The translations under genes were made by a program, and so were the position numbers. Under the pieces are notes generated by a model that did no database searches, was not told where the DNA came from, and saw nothing but the letters and a program-made list of their open reading frames with translations. From NCBI RefSeq assembly GCF_032884065.1, contig NC_088863.1, forward strand, positions 43,072,310 through 43,136,309: a stretch of DNA of 64,000 bases, read 5' to 3'. This DNA comes from Artemia franciscana (lineage: Eukaryota > Arthropoda > Branchiopoda > Anostraca > Artemiidae). Shown in pieces: positions 11,668 through 23,216 of the stretch; within the stretch, counting starts at the first letter, position 1, and each line of letters starts with the position of its first letter.

Positions 11668-11931
11668 CTACTAACAAACCGGACGGAATACTTAAGACCA
11701 GTATGCCCACGATTGGCCAATCAAATGCAAAAACTTCCAGAATTTTTAATTGAAATCCCTTTAAAACACTTGTTACTAAAGTTTGAGCAGTCTAGGGACT
11801 TGGCCCCAATTAGTTATTACATAAAAATGCTTTTGTTCTTTTATAATTTACCATCTCCCTTTAAGCTAATTTCTACCTTTTCCCACGAGAATCATTTACG
11901 TCTTATACGGATAAGCCAAGTTCACTTTTAA
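11668..11931 (+). CDS. Candidate terminal exon of the unrecognised plus-strand gene
   Basis: A strong acceptor (C/T-rich tract 11637-11660, then 'catacag') opens an 87-codon frame ending in TAA at 11929-11931. It starts LLTNRTEYLRPVCPRLANQM and continues QKLPEFLIEIPLKHLLLKFE; the second half is hydrophobic and less convincing. Phase 0 matches the end of 10264-10391, giving a joined product of about 132 aa. A donor inside the frame cannot be ruled out. Family unknown. Confidence 0.35.
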   Translation, partial: LLTNRTEYLRPVCPRLANQMQKLPEFLIEIPLKHLLLKFEQSRDLAPISYYIKMLLFFYNLPSPFKLISTFSHENHLRLIRISQVHF

Positions 11932-12187
11932 ATTATTTGTCTTGTGGACAACTTTACAACGGTCAATTTATTTAGTGACGTCATCCGTTTTACGTCGTGT
12001 CGCGACTGGCGTAAGATTGGTCAGAATATCAAAATATACACTTACAAAAACTCCTAAACTCTGACAAAAAATCCCACCCCTTCTCTGAAACATTTCTATG
12101 AGAAAATTTTCTCCCATAAAAGAGCCTCATTTCCACAGAAATTTTGGACAGAATTGCCTTTTAAATAATTTGTCACAAACTTGGTCT

Positions 12188-12190
<3 letters not shown>

Positions 12191-12252
<62 letters not shown>
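12191..12252 (+). repeat. Poly(A) run, 62 bases
   Basis: Uninterrupted A residues. Such a length is prone to assembly and sequencing error. It could be the tail of a retroposed sequence, but no retroposon body is recognised upstream. Confidence 0.95.
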
Positions 12253-12254
<2 letters not shown>

Positions 12255-12636
12255 CGAACCTCAATCGAGTCTGGAAAGAGCAGAGAGCAGTATACAACAA
12301 TAACATTACCATTTATTTCGATATCTGTGTCTTAACAAAGTAACTAAAAACCAAAATACAACCCATATCCAAAAAAAGGAATGTAAAAAAAGAAAGAAAA
12401 ACAAATTCTACTGAGCAGTCAAAATCAGCGTCACACTTAAACAGCTTGTATTAATGACAAGCTATCAGGACGGATAATTCAAACAAGTCTAATGGGTAAA
12501 AAAAAAAAAATCAAAATTAAAAAATTAAAAATTCAGAATTTGTTCAAATGTGTTTTTCGTTCGCTTACAAGAATAAAATAAATTTAAAATATAAGAAATT
12601 ATCACATTTGGTTTATATCTATAAGATATGTTTGGA

Positions 12637-12726
12637 AAAAAAGAAAGAAAGAAAGAGAGAGTGAGGGAGAGGAAGGGAGGGAGAGATAAAGAAGGAGAGG
12701 GAGAGGGAGAGAGAAACAGAAAGAGT

Positions 12727-12766
<40 letters not shown>

Positions 12767-12783
12767 AAAAGAGAGAGGGAGAG
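12637..12783 (+). repeat. GA-rich microsatellite tract
   Basis: Mixed (GAAA), (GGGA) and about 18 GA dinucleotides (12729-12764), purine-only over most of its length on the plus strand. Confidence 0.9.
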
Positions 12784-13662
12784 TCGAATAAATACAACTG
12801 GAAATGGTAACCGACGTTACACATCAATAGTTTTCTTGTAAATTGTATTTGGCGCTAATCCAAAAACATTAAGTTTCCCTTTTCTCCTTTATTTTTGTAT
12901 TAATTAATAACCAAAAGAACATATTTGTATCAAAATCGCTTGCGTAAAACTCTAGAAGAAAAAATTAAGTAATTGCAAAATAAGCTAAAAGCTAAATTTT
13001 CTACAAATCCACTGACAAGCAACAATTCATGATAATATTCCTCATACAATACTGCAATTTTGGCAAGACTTTAAAGAAGGTATAACCCACTTAGGAAAAC
13101 GAAATAACATTATTGGTTTTTAACACTTTCATTAGTATTAAAAAAGTGAAGCATAGTGACTTTAAAAGAATTTGAAGATTAAAAAATTGAAGTTCATTTA
13201 TAGGTTGCTTTCATGACAAGATTGTTCGAAATTTTCACTCAATTTGTTATATAAAGTATATTCTCTTTAGGTCATTGTCCGAGACAAAGTTTATTTACCT
13301 ACATAATAGAAAATAGAAATGAAAACACATTTGAAATTCTGGTTCATAGTCGTGAAAACCAGACTTTCTCAAAATTATCACAAAAGGAACAGTCATAGTA
13401 AAAAACAAGTCAAATTCCAAGAGGAATTGAGTCTAAAAATAATTAATTTGTGCAAGACTAAAAGGAAATGTAATTACGACTGAACGGCTCTACAGCAAGT
13501 GATTCCAAAGTTAAAATTTCGTAAGATCGTGCGAAACAATGTTAACAACAATGAAGCACACGTGAAGAATCAACCTAACACTACATACAAGCTGAACTAA
13601 AAACAAAAAACAAAGAAACTAAAATATCAATAAATACGGAGAAAGGTCCTTCACTAGCAAAC

Positions 13663-13757
13663 CTATTCTGTGTATTTTTCAGGCATGACGTAAGAAATGT
13701 CGTCCCACGGATGACGGTAGAGACCTTGCTTAAGACGTTTCTGATCGAGATAGTGAC
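13663..13757 (-). CDS. ACLY: ATP-citrate lyase, last coding exon (exon 10 of those in window)
   Basis: Encodes the C-terminus: [20 protein letters not shown], then [10 protein letters not shown] and TAG at 13663-13665. '[22 protein letters not shown]' is the conserved end of animal ACLY. The acceptor is TTCCAG before GTCAC; the split codon G|GT with the previous exon gives Ile-Gly-His. The final residues (PEKYTE) differ from the vertebrate PEHMSM end, as expected for this variable tip. Confidence 0.95.
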
Positions 13758-14489
13758 CTGGAATAAACGATCAATTTATGCTAAACTGAAAATTGACTGT
13801 CAGTCTAACAAATGAAAGAAGAATTGTTAAATTTACGCAGTATGCAAAATAATTAGTAATTCTAAATTAAGCACACATATTAAAATTCATGTTACAGAAA
13901 AGAAATTGAATGGATTTGGTCACGGAAATAATATTTCCTTTGTCAGAAATAACATTATTTCTCCATGTCTAATTTAATGAAACAGTCATTTTTCCAGTGA
14001 GTGGTATGTCTTTCAGTGTGATTTTGACACTAATAGTAATAATAATAATTTGTTTGTAAACCACATGAATCAAATATACATATATAACCCATGTAGAGTA
14101 ACTAGACAAGTCAAACAAATGAAGTTAAGTTACTTCCAACAGCATGATAATTTAAATCCAAGAGTTAGTACATATAAACGTCATAGATTAAGACGTTAGC
14201 AGATGCATAAATTGGACACTTGACAGGGCCTTATGTTCTCATCTGGGAGCCCGAATTAGACAAGGTCTCTCTCTCTCTTCCTGACCTCTATTGAATTGAT
14301 GATGTTGAAATCTAATCAGAGCCGTAATAGGTTCAAGTGCTACTTGATGAGACTGTGACAGAAACAGACCTGGTTGGCAGGAGAATTCGCACCATCAAGC
14401 ATCGATTTATGGTGATGAGTCACCAACGTTCGCTTTCCCTAACGATATACCGAGTCTTGATCAAGAAAATTGAAGGTAACCAGTTCACC

Positions 14490-15383
14490 AATGTTTGTGC
14501 AGCCTTTGTCACTTGATTTAGAACCACATGGAAATATTTCTGAAAAGGATAAATCAAGCACATCTATTAATGCGAGACAATGATTGTGCAGCCTTCGTCA
14601 CTTGATTTGGAACCACATGGAAATATTTCTGAAAAGGATAAATCAAGCACATCTATTAATGCGAGACAATGATTGTGCAGCCTTCGTCACTTGATTTGGA
14701 ACCACATGGAAATATTTCTGAAAAGGATAAATCAAGCACATCTATTAATGCGAGACAATGATTGTGCAGCCTTCGTCACTTGATTTGGAACCACATGGAA
14801 ATATTTCTGAAAAGGATAAATCAAGCACCTCTATTAATGCGAGACAATGATTGTGCAGCCTTCTTCACTTGATTTGGAACCACATGGAAATATTTCTGAA
14901 AAGGATAAATCAAGCACATCTATTAATGCGAGACAATGATTGTGCAGCCTTCGTCACTTGATTTAGAACCACATGGAAATATTTCTGAAAAGGATAAATC
15001 AAGCACATCTATTAATGCGAGACAATGATTGTGCAGCCTTCGTCACTTGATTTGGAACCACATGGAAATATTTCTGAAAAGGATAAATCAAGCACATCTA
15101 TTAATGCGAGACAATGATTGTGCAGCCTTCGTCACTTGATTTGGAACCACATGGAAATATTTCTGAAAAGGATAAATCAAGCACCTCTATTAATGCGAGA
15201 CAATGATTGTGCAGCCTTCTTCACTTGATTTGGAACCACATGGAAATATTTCTGAAAAGGATAAATCAAGCACATCTATTAATGCGAGACAATGATTGTG
15301 CAGCCTTCGTCACTTGATTTGGAACCACATGGAAATATTTCTGAAAAAGTTAATCAAGCACAGCTATTGACACGAGACAATTT
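14490..15383 (+). repeat. 89-bp tandem repeat array, ~10 copies
   Basis: The unit is marked by 'ttgtgcagccttcgtcactt', 'gaaccacatggaaatatttc' and 'taatgcgagacaatga'. Unit starts step by 89 bases: 14581, 14670, 14759, 14848, 14937, 15026, 15115, 15204, 15293. The first unit (about 14491) and the last (ending 'cagctattgacacgagacaa') are the most divergent. The inner copies are almost identical, with variants repeating every four units. No reading frame is obvious. The array is in an ACLY intron. Confidence 0.95.
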
Positions 15384-15649
15384 TATTCCTTCTTACACAA
15401 ATTTCTGAGATGCATTCTAAGAGTTCAACGACTGTTCAATTAACGATTGCGGAAGAAAAAAAATCTCAACTCTCGTCGGCAGTAAAACAGCGACGAATGA
15501 GATGGCTTGCAACATTTTTACAAGCTCAGATAGTAACACTTTTAATAATAATCCAATATTATTTGTTATCTCTCTAGAAGAGGAGGGACCAAACAAACAC
15601 AACTTAGGAACAATAGGGGAACTTTTTTTCAAGACAGTGGAATTCAATT

Positions 15650-17710
15650 CAGTTAATATTTCGGCCCTATGTCCAAGGGCGGTCTTCAGCACAACACCAG
15701 AATATATATATACATAATTTCTATTGATTCTCGAACCACCTGTTTTATCCCCAAATTATTACTAATGAGAGAAGATTTTTCAAAAAGTATTGTGTGAGAT
15801 GGATTATTAAAAAATATGGCAAGCTAAAGCAAAATCAAAGGAGTTACTAGAACTATTAGAACTTAAGGCTTTATCTATGTCTTCTTTATGCTGGTGTAGC
15901 CATTTTTCTAGATTCTGATCGGTCCTGCCAACATAGTAATTGCCACAGTCGCGTGGTATTTGATAAACCACTCTTTGGCAAGTAGCTGGGGTTTTGTCTT
16001 TACCCGAGTTCAAGAAATTCGTGATTTTAAAATTATTAGTGAAAACTACATACAGTTTATTTTTTGTGGAAATATTTTTTAAATTTGTCGTGATTTTTGG
16101 GATATACAGAGGATAAATAATGAGGGCTTATCAGGAGCATCACATTGTGACAGATCATCGATTTTACGGGAATGTCTTTTTAGGCTACGGTTAATTATAT
16201 TATTGACAAAAGGAGTAGGGTATCCATTACCAAAAAGAATATCTCTGATCAAATTTACTTCTGCATTTATATACAAATCGGAGCAAATGTTCGCGCCACG
16301 ATCAATGAGAGAAGTTACAACTGCTCTTTTAACTTGCTGAGGGTGATTTGAATTAAAATGAAGATATTTATTGTTTTACGTTGGTATTCTATAGATAGTA
16401 AAATCCAGTTTATCAGCATTACGAATAATTAACACGTCTAAAAACATTAGTTTATTTTCAATATCCAGGATAAACTGAAAATTTCTATCATAAGTATTAA
16501 GATGATCTAAGAAATCCCGAAGTTCAATCTCCCCATAGTTCCAAAGTGAAATTGCGTCATCCATGTAGCATCCTCAATAGACGTGTTTTAAAAATAAGAA
16601 TTTAATACCCAATTTTCAAGGTTCTCGATACAAATATTTACCAGTAGGCCGGATAAAGGTGCTCCAATGGGCACCCATTTATTTACTGATAAAAGGAATC
16701 ACGAAACTGAATATACATAGAAAACTTATTACAAATTTTAACTAGAGTCATGAAACTTCACAATCAATTCCTGTCGCGGAAACCTCGATCAAGTGATAAT
16801 TTTCTTCTATTTCGCTTTTTAATAATTGCTAAGAAATAGCCACATCCATATTTGTATACACAGAAACAATGTTAAAACTACTAACTATTGCGTTTTCTGA
16901 AATACTTGTGTTACTAAGGTTTTTTTTAACTAAATCTGCCAAGTTACTAATATAGGAGTTTTGGAAATACATCAAAGGTTTGAAATCTGTACAAAGCCAT
17001 TTTCCAATATTGGAAACGGGGGCTTTAGTACATGCTACGATAGGTCTGAAGGAATACCTTGTTTATGTTTTTTTGGTAATCCGTGAAATTTCGGACAGAA
17101 ACTACCACGGGGGAAAAATTTATTGTATAATTATGGGGTGATGTTACCATTCTGTTTTAGCTGCTTTAATTCATCTATAATATTAGTAGCAAACTGATCA
17201 GTAGGATCATGAGTTATTGTTTTATATGTAGTTGTGTCATTTAAATGTGAAAACATTTTGCTGTCATAGTCTGTCGTATCCATAACAACAAGTTAATTGC
17301 ATTTGTCTGCTTTGGTTATTATAATAGACGGGTCTTTGCGGAGATTAGATAATATTTTTAGATGTCGTGCAAATTTTACGCGTGAAAGCGGACGAGATTT
17401 AACCTTTTTTGGCTGTTATAAAGGGTATTTATGAGACAAGACCTAGCTTCATCAGGGTTAGAAACAGTTGGGTAGTGTTTGTGCAAAGCGGACTCTAGAG
17501 AGGAAACTATATCTGCCACAGAAAATTGTTTCGGTAGAATAGTGAGTTTTGGACCTTTTTCCAGTCTCTCGATTTCCTCGGGTTCAAACGTTCTAGAAGA
17601 TAGGTTAATAATAGCGGGTCCAGGAGTGAATCTTGGAGAATAAATACGGTTTCTCATTGAAGATTCATATCTCAGCTTTCCAGTTTTGTACAAAGTCGTC
17701 CCTTTGACAA
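15650..17710 (-). mobile_element. Penelope-like retroelement (RT + GIY-YIG), inactive
   Basis: Read on the minus strand from 17693 downward. An N-terminal segment (17376-17693) contains 'LEKGPKLTILPKQFSVADIV'. It is followed by decayed RT blocks: around 16670 'WVPIGAPLSGLL' (the G-A-P-x-S-G motif) and at 16564 'MDDAISLWNYGEIELRDFLD', the catalytic YxDD region. A C-terminal GIY-YIG-like endonuclease (15807-16013) has 'VYQIPRDCGNYYVGRTDQNL'. RT plus GIY-YIG is the hallmark of Penelope-like elements. Many stops and frameshifts between blocks show it is dead. Near 15660-15695 the minus strand carries 'gtgctgaagaccgccc' and 'gggccgaaatatt', resembling the terminal region of such elements. Confidence 0.85.
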
Positions 17711-18901
17711 GCGAAAATCATGGCCGAACAAATTCTTTTCTAATCAAACAAGCACGATTATTATATTCCCGGAATATTAGTCTACACTTACACACACATT
17801 TGCATTATTAAATTAAAGAACATTACCATACAGAGTGACTGAAGAGGTACTATCTATTTGCCATTGTCTTAATTTTTACACTCTGTTTCAGATATTCAAA
17901 GTTTTATTTTTCTTAATGCACTTACCATTCATTTTAGCTTTTATCAATAGTGTGTGCTACAAGCAATAGAACATCTATCAATGTATTCATTGAATTTTAT
18001 TTGACTGACATAAATTAAATTGCGTATAGAAATCGACTGAGTAGTATGTTCTTATCAAAAATGGTTGAAATTTCTTCATCTTTTCTATCTGCTTAAGCGA
18101 ATATATACAACAGTGGCGCAATTTCAGAATAATACAAATAAAAGTATTTGTAGACCAATCAATTATTTTCGATGCATTATTCATTTGATGCATTATGTTT
18201 CAACTAGCCTAAATACTATTTTTAAGAAAAAATTTTGAGAGGAAACTACCTAGATCCGTAGATTCTTGTAAATCTAGTATTTGAAGTAAGTCAAGAAGAG
18301 CCAAATCGAGGGATGGAAAAGCCGAAAAGGAGAACAAGTAGATATAATTGGCAAGATATTCAACGCAAACTGTTACCAAAGTTCTCCCATTCTGTGGATT
18401 TTCGATGCATTTATTATTTTTTTTTTATTTATTTATTTTTTTTTAATTTGACTCAAAATCTTTTCTTAAACAAATCTTGTTAGTTAGATATATGGAGATA
18501 AATGATCTTCAAGATAACAATGTGAAAGTCATCAAAACAAGGTTTTGTGAATGTTGCTTAAAATAATTAACAATTAAAAAAGAAGAAAAATAAATTCACT
18601 GGATAGTGTTTGTCCAGAACAATTAATTATGTCCGATAAAGATTAAAATAATGGGAATGGTAGGTCTTGGTTTAAATTTATAAGGAAGTAATTGCGCATA
18701 AATACCAGACCAGAGGTTCAAATGCTTAGCAAGGGATTCTTAGATGTTATTCTAGAGGATAGGAGTTCTTTTTCTCCTTCACTTTGGTGGTAGAAAGGGA
18801 ACAGTAAGGATAAAATAGTTACCAGTTTTTCCATTGAGAAAGAAAAATACGGCTAGAACCGTTTATTATGGAAAAAATGACTAACATTAATTATTACTTA
18901 C

Positions 18902-19175
18902 CAATAAAACCGGCACTTCGGCCCAGGACGAACAATCCGTTAATAGTCCCAATATCAACGTATTCTTGCGCTTCTTCCATTGTAAAAGATCCACAGTTTC
19001 TCAACAGGTCAACAAATGCAACACCAATAATGCCATCTACATTCAAAATTAGGTTTGGTTTTTTAGAAGTGGTGACTTTTTCAACTTCCAGAGCATAGTC
19101 TACAAGCGGTGTAGCAGGGAAATTCTCTTTGACAAATTCTTTGATCAGTGTGACACGCATATCAGGATTGTTCAG
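18902..19175 (-). CDS. ACLY: ATP-citrate lyase, exon 9 in window
   Basis: Encodes [20 protein letters not shown], then [40 protein letters not shown] and on to RSAGFIG (91 codons + 1). This is the late part of the citrate-synthase-like domain. 'LILNVDG' holds the conserved catalytic-type Asp. The donor is ATTG|GTAAGT and the acceptor TTTCAG. It joins in phase 0 to exon 8 (GHRVKS then LNNPDMR). Confidence 0.96.
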
Positions 19176-19289
19176 CTGAAATTCATACAAACTATTGAAT
19201 TCCTTATAACAATCAATTTAATACGGCTATGTTACATTAGTCAAACACGGTGGGAGAAGGTTAAAAAGGGTAGAAGGTCCCTTAGTATA

Positions 19290-20890
19290 TATTAAAAAAA
19301 CAAGTTTTTTTAACTGAAAGTAAGGAGCGACATTAAAACTTAAAACGAACAGAAATTACTCCGCATATGAAAGGGGTTGTTCTCTCCTCAACGCCTCACT
19401 CTTTACGCTAAAGTTTGACTCTTTCTCTCAACTCTACTTTTTAAAACAGTAAAAAACTTTAGTGTAAAGAGCGGGGCGTTGAGGAGGGAACAGCCTCTTT
19501 CATATACGGAGTAATTTCTGTTCGTTTTAAGTTTTAATGTCGCTCCTTACTTTCAGTTTTAGTTTCTGAACGATTTATTTTAATTTCTGAAAGGCATTCT
19601 CATAGTTTTGATCGGACGATTTTGAGAAAAAAAGGAGCGGGAGAGTAGGCCTAGTTGCCCTCCGATTTTTTGGTTACTTAAAAATGCAACTAGAACTTTT
19701 AATTTTACAAACGTTTGTATTAGTAAAAATATACGTAACTTACGAACTAGCTTATGAAACGAACTTCTAAATTCGTATGTTTTTATTACGCACATGAGGT
19801 GGTTCGCCCTCTCGTCAATACCTCGCTCTTTACACTACAGCTTAAATTTTGTCCCAATTCCTTAAGAATGACCCCTGAATAACAAAGGCCGTAGAACAAA
19901 TATTTGAAATTAATAAAATTACTTTAGCGTAAAGAGCGAGGTATTAGGAGGAGATGAACCCCTCTTATGCGTAATAATTTCTGTTCGTTTTAAGTTTTAA
20001 TGCTGCTCGTTACTTTCAGTTGAAGAAACTTTTTCATACTTATTTTTTCATTGCTCTTTAAAAAAATGCTAAAAAATTCTGTGCCCACGTCATGGAAATT
20101 CTCTTCCCCATGACAAATTCCTCCACGGAAAGTTCCCCCCGCATAAACCCCTCACCTTAATCCCTCCCCACCAACCAAAAAAATCCCCCTGTGAGTGTCT
20201 CTACACTTCCCAATAACCATTACTATGTGTAAACACTGATCAAAGTTTGTAACTTGCAGCCCCTCCCACGGGGACTGTGGCGGAGTAAGTCGTCCCCAAA
20301 GACATAGTTTTTAGGTTTTTTGACTATACTGAATAAAATAGCCAACTCAGAATTTTGATTCAGCAACCTTGGGAAAAAATGCGTGGGAGGGGGCCTAGGT
20401 GCCCTCCAATTTTTTTGGTCACTTAAAAATGGCACTGGAACTTTTAATTTCCGTTAGAATGAGCCTTCTCGCGACATTCTAGGACCACTGAGTCGATACG
20501 ATCACCCCTGGAAAAAAAAGTAAACACGCATCTGTGACCTGTCTTGTGGCAAAAAATACAAAATTCCAAATTTTTGTAGATGGGAGCTTGAAACTTCTGC
20601 TGTAGGGTTTTCTGATACACTGAATCTGACGGTGTGATTTTCGTTAGGGTTCTATGAGTTTTAAGGGGTGTTTCCCCCTATTTTCTAAAATCAGGCAAAT
20701 TTTCTCAGGCTCGTAACTTTTGATGGGTAAGACTAAACTTGATGAAACTTATATATTTAAAATCAGCATTAAAATGCAATTCTCTTGATGTAACTATTGG
20801 TATCAAAATTCCGTTTTTTAGAGTTTCGATTACTATTGAGCCGGGTCGCTCCTTACTACAGTTTTTTACCACTAACTGTTTGAAAATGAT
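19290..20890 (-). mobile_element. Family B repeat, full-length copy (minus orientation)
   Basis: It mirrors the 59107-60630 copy. At 20880 it reads 'ctaactgtttga', the complement of the left end 'tcaaacagtt'. At 20840-20870 it reads 'gagccgggtcgctccttact'. It then runs through shared blocks (20690 'aaattttctcaggctcg', 20265 'cccacggggactgtgg', 20385 'gtgggagggggcctaggtgc') and two foldback modules (19308-19560 and about 19770-20010) to 'aacaagtttttttaactg' at 19298. The open frame at 20739-20933 is shared with other copies but looks like chance translation of the repeat. It lies in the ACLY intron between exons 9 and 8. Confidence 0.8.
19308..19560. repeat. Foldback module of family B
   Basis: The left half 'gaaagtaaggagcgacatta', 'aaacgaacagaaattactcc', 'ctcctcaacgcctc' is followed by its reverse complement after a ~60-base spacer ('gaggcgtt'-type text appears as 'gggcgttgaggag' near 19471, ending 'gtcgctccttactttcag'). 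Confidence 0.85.
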
Positions 20891-20934
20891 TTCTTTTCAT
20901 TTTATGTTGTATCGTTTCTATATTTTTACTTGAA

Positions 20935-22380
20935 AAAACTTGGTTTTCATTAGTTTCAGGTTTCGTTTTTATTATCATATCAAGGGAGTTTCTATATATT
21001 TAAAGAGCATTGTAGACACGACAGAATGTCAATACAATTTTATAGGGCTAAGGAAAACCCTGAACATGAGATTAATGAGTTGTAGGGCTAAGGAAAACCC
21101 TGTAAATGAGATTATAGCGTCATCTTTGATATTTCCCAAGTTTAGAACTATTTTTTTCAATTCCAGAACAAGATCATTATTAAATGAAAAAGATAGAAAC
21201 CTATCATGGTACCTAGGAATTCTTGATAATTCGTGTTGCATACATGGCGTCTCATTTATCTTGAGACAATTAAACATATAAAAACTAAGTATACCATATC
21301 CATGTTTTTTTCTCACTAGACGGCATCAAAATTAAATACGACACCTTTCGGATAATAGCTTACCACAGGAGCGAGAATTCTTCTTCCCCATAAACTGTTC
21401 TAAATGAATCCCTTCAATAAAACATCGTGGAATAGCAATGCACTATTTTTGAGCTTCCTTCTAACCCAAAGTCTTGGGATACCCTATCCCTCTTCTTAAT
21501 TTAAAAAGTCCCTTTATTTTCTTTTTTATTAGTAAACTACAACTAAATATGTCTTTTTATGCATGGGAAACAAATTCTCTTCAACTCAATCTTGGAGCCT
21601 GCCTAAAAAATTGCAAAAACAGTTTGTCCTAGAGGCAACTTGACAAGTCAATGTGCCCTAAATCCTAGTTATTCACACAAGCTAACTAAACACACAAAAT
21701 AAGTATCGATACAAATCAGATAATATACAATTCAAATCAGCTTTAAGGGACCTAACCAGAGTGCCTTGTACAGACCTGAGTCTCTTGTACAGTCGGCTCT
21801 CGCTGATTTGAAAAGCATGGGAAAAGAGGAATACTTTAATTAAAATTCAATATTTTCATTTCGCAACACTTATACTATCATCTCTGAATATATTTTATTT
21901 ACATATGATTCGATTTTTCACTGAATTTCCCAACAGTTCCGAAAACGGAATTCTGAAAAGAAAACACTACTCGTTCCTGTTCTAAGGGTGTAAGAGACGA
22001 TTGTAAGTAGATATATTCTTAATTAAACGGAATTGATGGCTGTTCTTCACATTTTCCTCTTCCTCATCCAGAGGAGCAAAATCAAAGTTCAATATCGCTT
22101 AGGCCACGACGGTAACAGATGTTATCGTCAATTTTAGCACAATAATCAAACGTAAATTGTCTATATTTAGGTCGAATTCCCCAGCATGAGTCAGAATTTG
22201 TAATTTTTTGCGGCTCTGATGACTGTCCTACCATTTGGTCTACTTAAACCCGTATATACTGGAGCAATTATACGGACAAGGTGGTTGGGTTGACATTTTT
22301 GCAGAGATTATCAAACATGATATTCAAAACTGTCACATTTTGCTATTTCGCATTGTTTTTTTCAATGCTATTCAGCATCG
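20935..22380. other. Intronic DNA with a small tandem duplication
   Basis: A ~41-bp unit 'tagggctaaggaaaaccctg' plus 'atgagatta' occurs at about 21042 and 21083. Nothing else is recognised. Confidence 0.5.
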
Positions 22381-22580
22381 ACCTTTTTGATCAGGTATCT
22401 AGTGCCAAACAAAAAGCAGGTCGTCCCCAAAATGGGTAGTAGGTCATAAAGAAGGATTTCAGAGACACTGGAACTTCTTGAGAGGGTGTAAAGAGGAAGG
22501 CGTTCAAAAGTTTGGGATAGGGGACGAGTGGAGTAGCTGTGTTGGTCTTAGGCAGCTTGATGTTGCAATGAGTTGTTAGT
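22380..22580 (+). mobile_element. LINE 3' fragment (same family as 37505-38155)
   Basis: The plus-strand translation gives pieces such as 'SSAKQKAGRPQNG', 'KKDFRDTGTS' and 'EGVKRKAF', followed by a '(g)ttagtagtagtaatag' tail. These match the end of the fragment at 37505-38155 ('KSRSIPNRVGG', 'WHFIGGC', 'VGLRRLGAAVNC'). It is 5' truncated and broken by stops. Confidence 0.6.
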
Positions 22581-23030
22581 AGTAGTAATAGTACAAGTTG
22601 TTAACAATGATTTTATTCCTTTGAAACAGCGCGGTTTCAGAGAATTGCCAATAATAAGCCGTTCCAATTCTAGAGTTCTGTCCACCTTACGCGCTAAAAA
22701 TACTGTTATCATATTCCTCCCCATCTTTCCACCAAGAAGATTTTTTTGAACGTTACGGTACGAACAGGAAGAGACTTTTACAACCTGATGGTGTGCAGAC
22801 TTTTGAAAAGTCAGCACATATTTTCTACTAAATCTAGGGGAGGCAATTCTGTTAGCTTTTTCTTTTTTCAATGAATAGGCCAAAAATAGAATATATTTTC
22901 CAGCAAAAAAAAAGAAGGTAATTTCATAATCTACAACGAAGAGCGGGTAAAAAAAAAGCTGTAACTGTAAATATAAATACTTAAAAGCTGCACAAAGATT
23001 TGAGCAAATACAGATGCAAAACTCCACCAA
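22548..23030 (-). other. Unassigned 160-codon open frame
   Basis: A long minus-strand frame overlapping the LINE tail; the C-terminal half includes 'KMGRNMITVFLARKVDRTLE'. The N-terminal half is low-complexity and hydrophobic. I do not recognise it. It may be a transposon relic or a chance frame; it lies just inside the intron next to ACLY exon 8. Confidence 0.15.
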
Positions 23031-23216
23031 GCAAGAAAGAACCTGAAATGAAAAGAAAGACTTCTTTTCATCATTTTCACATTTACTCTAATGCTCTCTT
23101 TAACAGCTCACTCCGAGACATAAAAAAATAATAACTTAAAAAGGATTTTTATAGTGAAAAAAAGAAACAGAGGCTAGAATAGCCAACTTAAAGTAGAGGA
23201 ATAACAAATGACTCAC

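Larger units (their letters stand above)
11932..13662. other. Intergenic DNA and ACLY 3' flank with simple repeats
   Basis: Holds the A run at 12191-12252 and the GA-rich tract at 12637-12783. A minus-strand AATAAA (plus tttatt at 13290-13295) lies ~370 nt past the ACLY stop and is one possible poly(A) signal. Nothing else is recognised. Confidence 0.4.
13758..18901 (-). other. ACLY intron (5144 nt) with tandem array and Penelope-like remnant
   Basis: GT-AG intron between the last two exons. It contains the 89-bp array (14490-15383) and the minus-strand Penelope-like element (15650-17710). 13758-14480 and 17720-18901 show nothing named. Confidence 0.9.

Noticed and set aside
12525-12827. Open frames rich in Ser-Leu or Glu-Arg
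   Set aside because: They only translate the GA microsatellite.
14490-15383. CRISPR-like array
   Set aside because: The 89-bp units are contiguous with no unique spacers, in a eukaryotic intron.
20739-20933. Open frame 'MMKLIYLKSALKC...' found at three sites (also 29507-29809 and 59057-59251 on the minus strand)
   Set aside because: It recurs only because family B recurs. It changes with each copy and covers the repeat end, so it is not a conserved protein.
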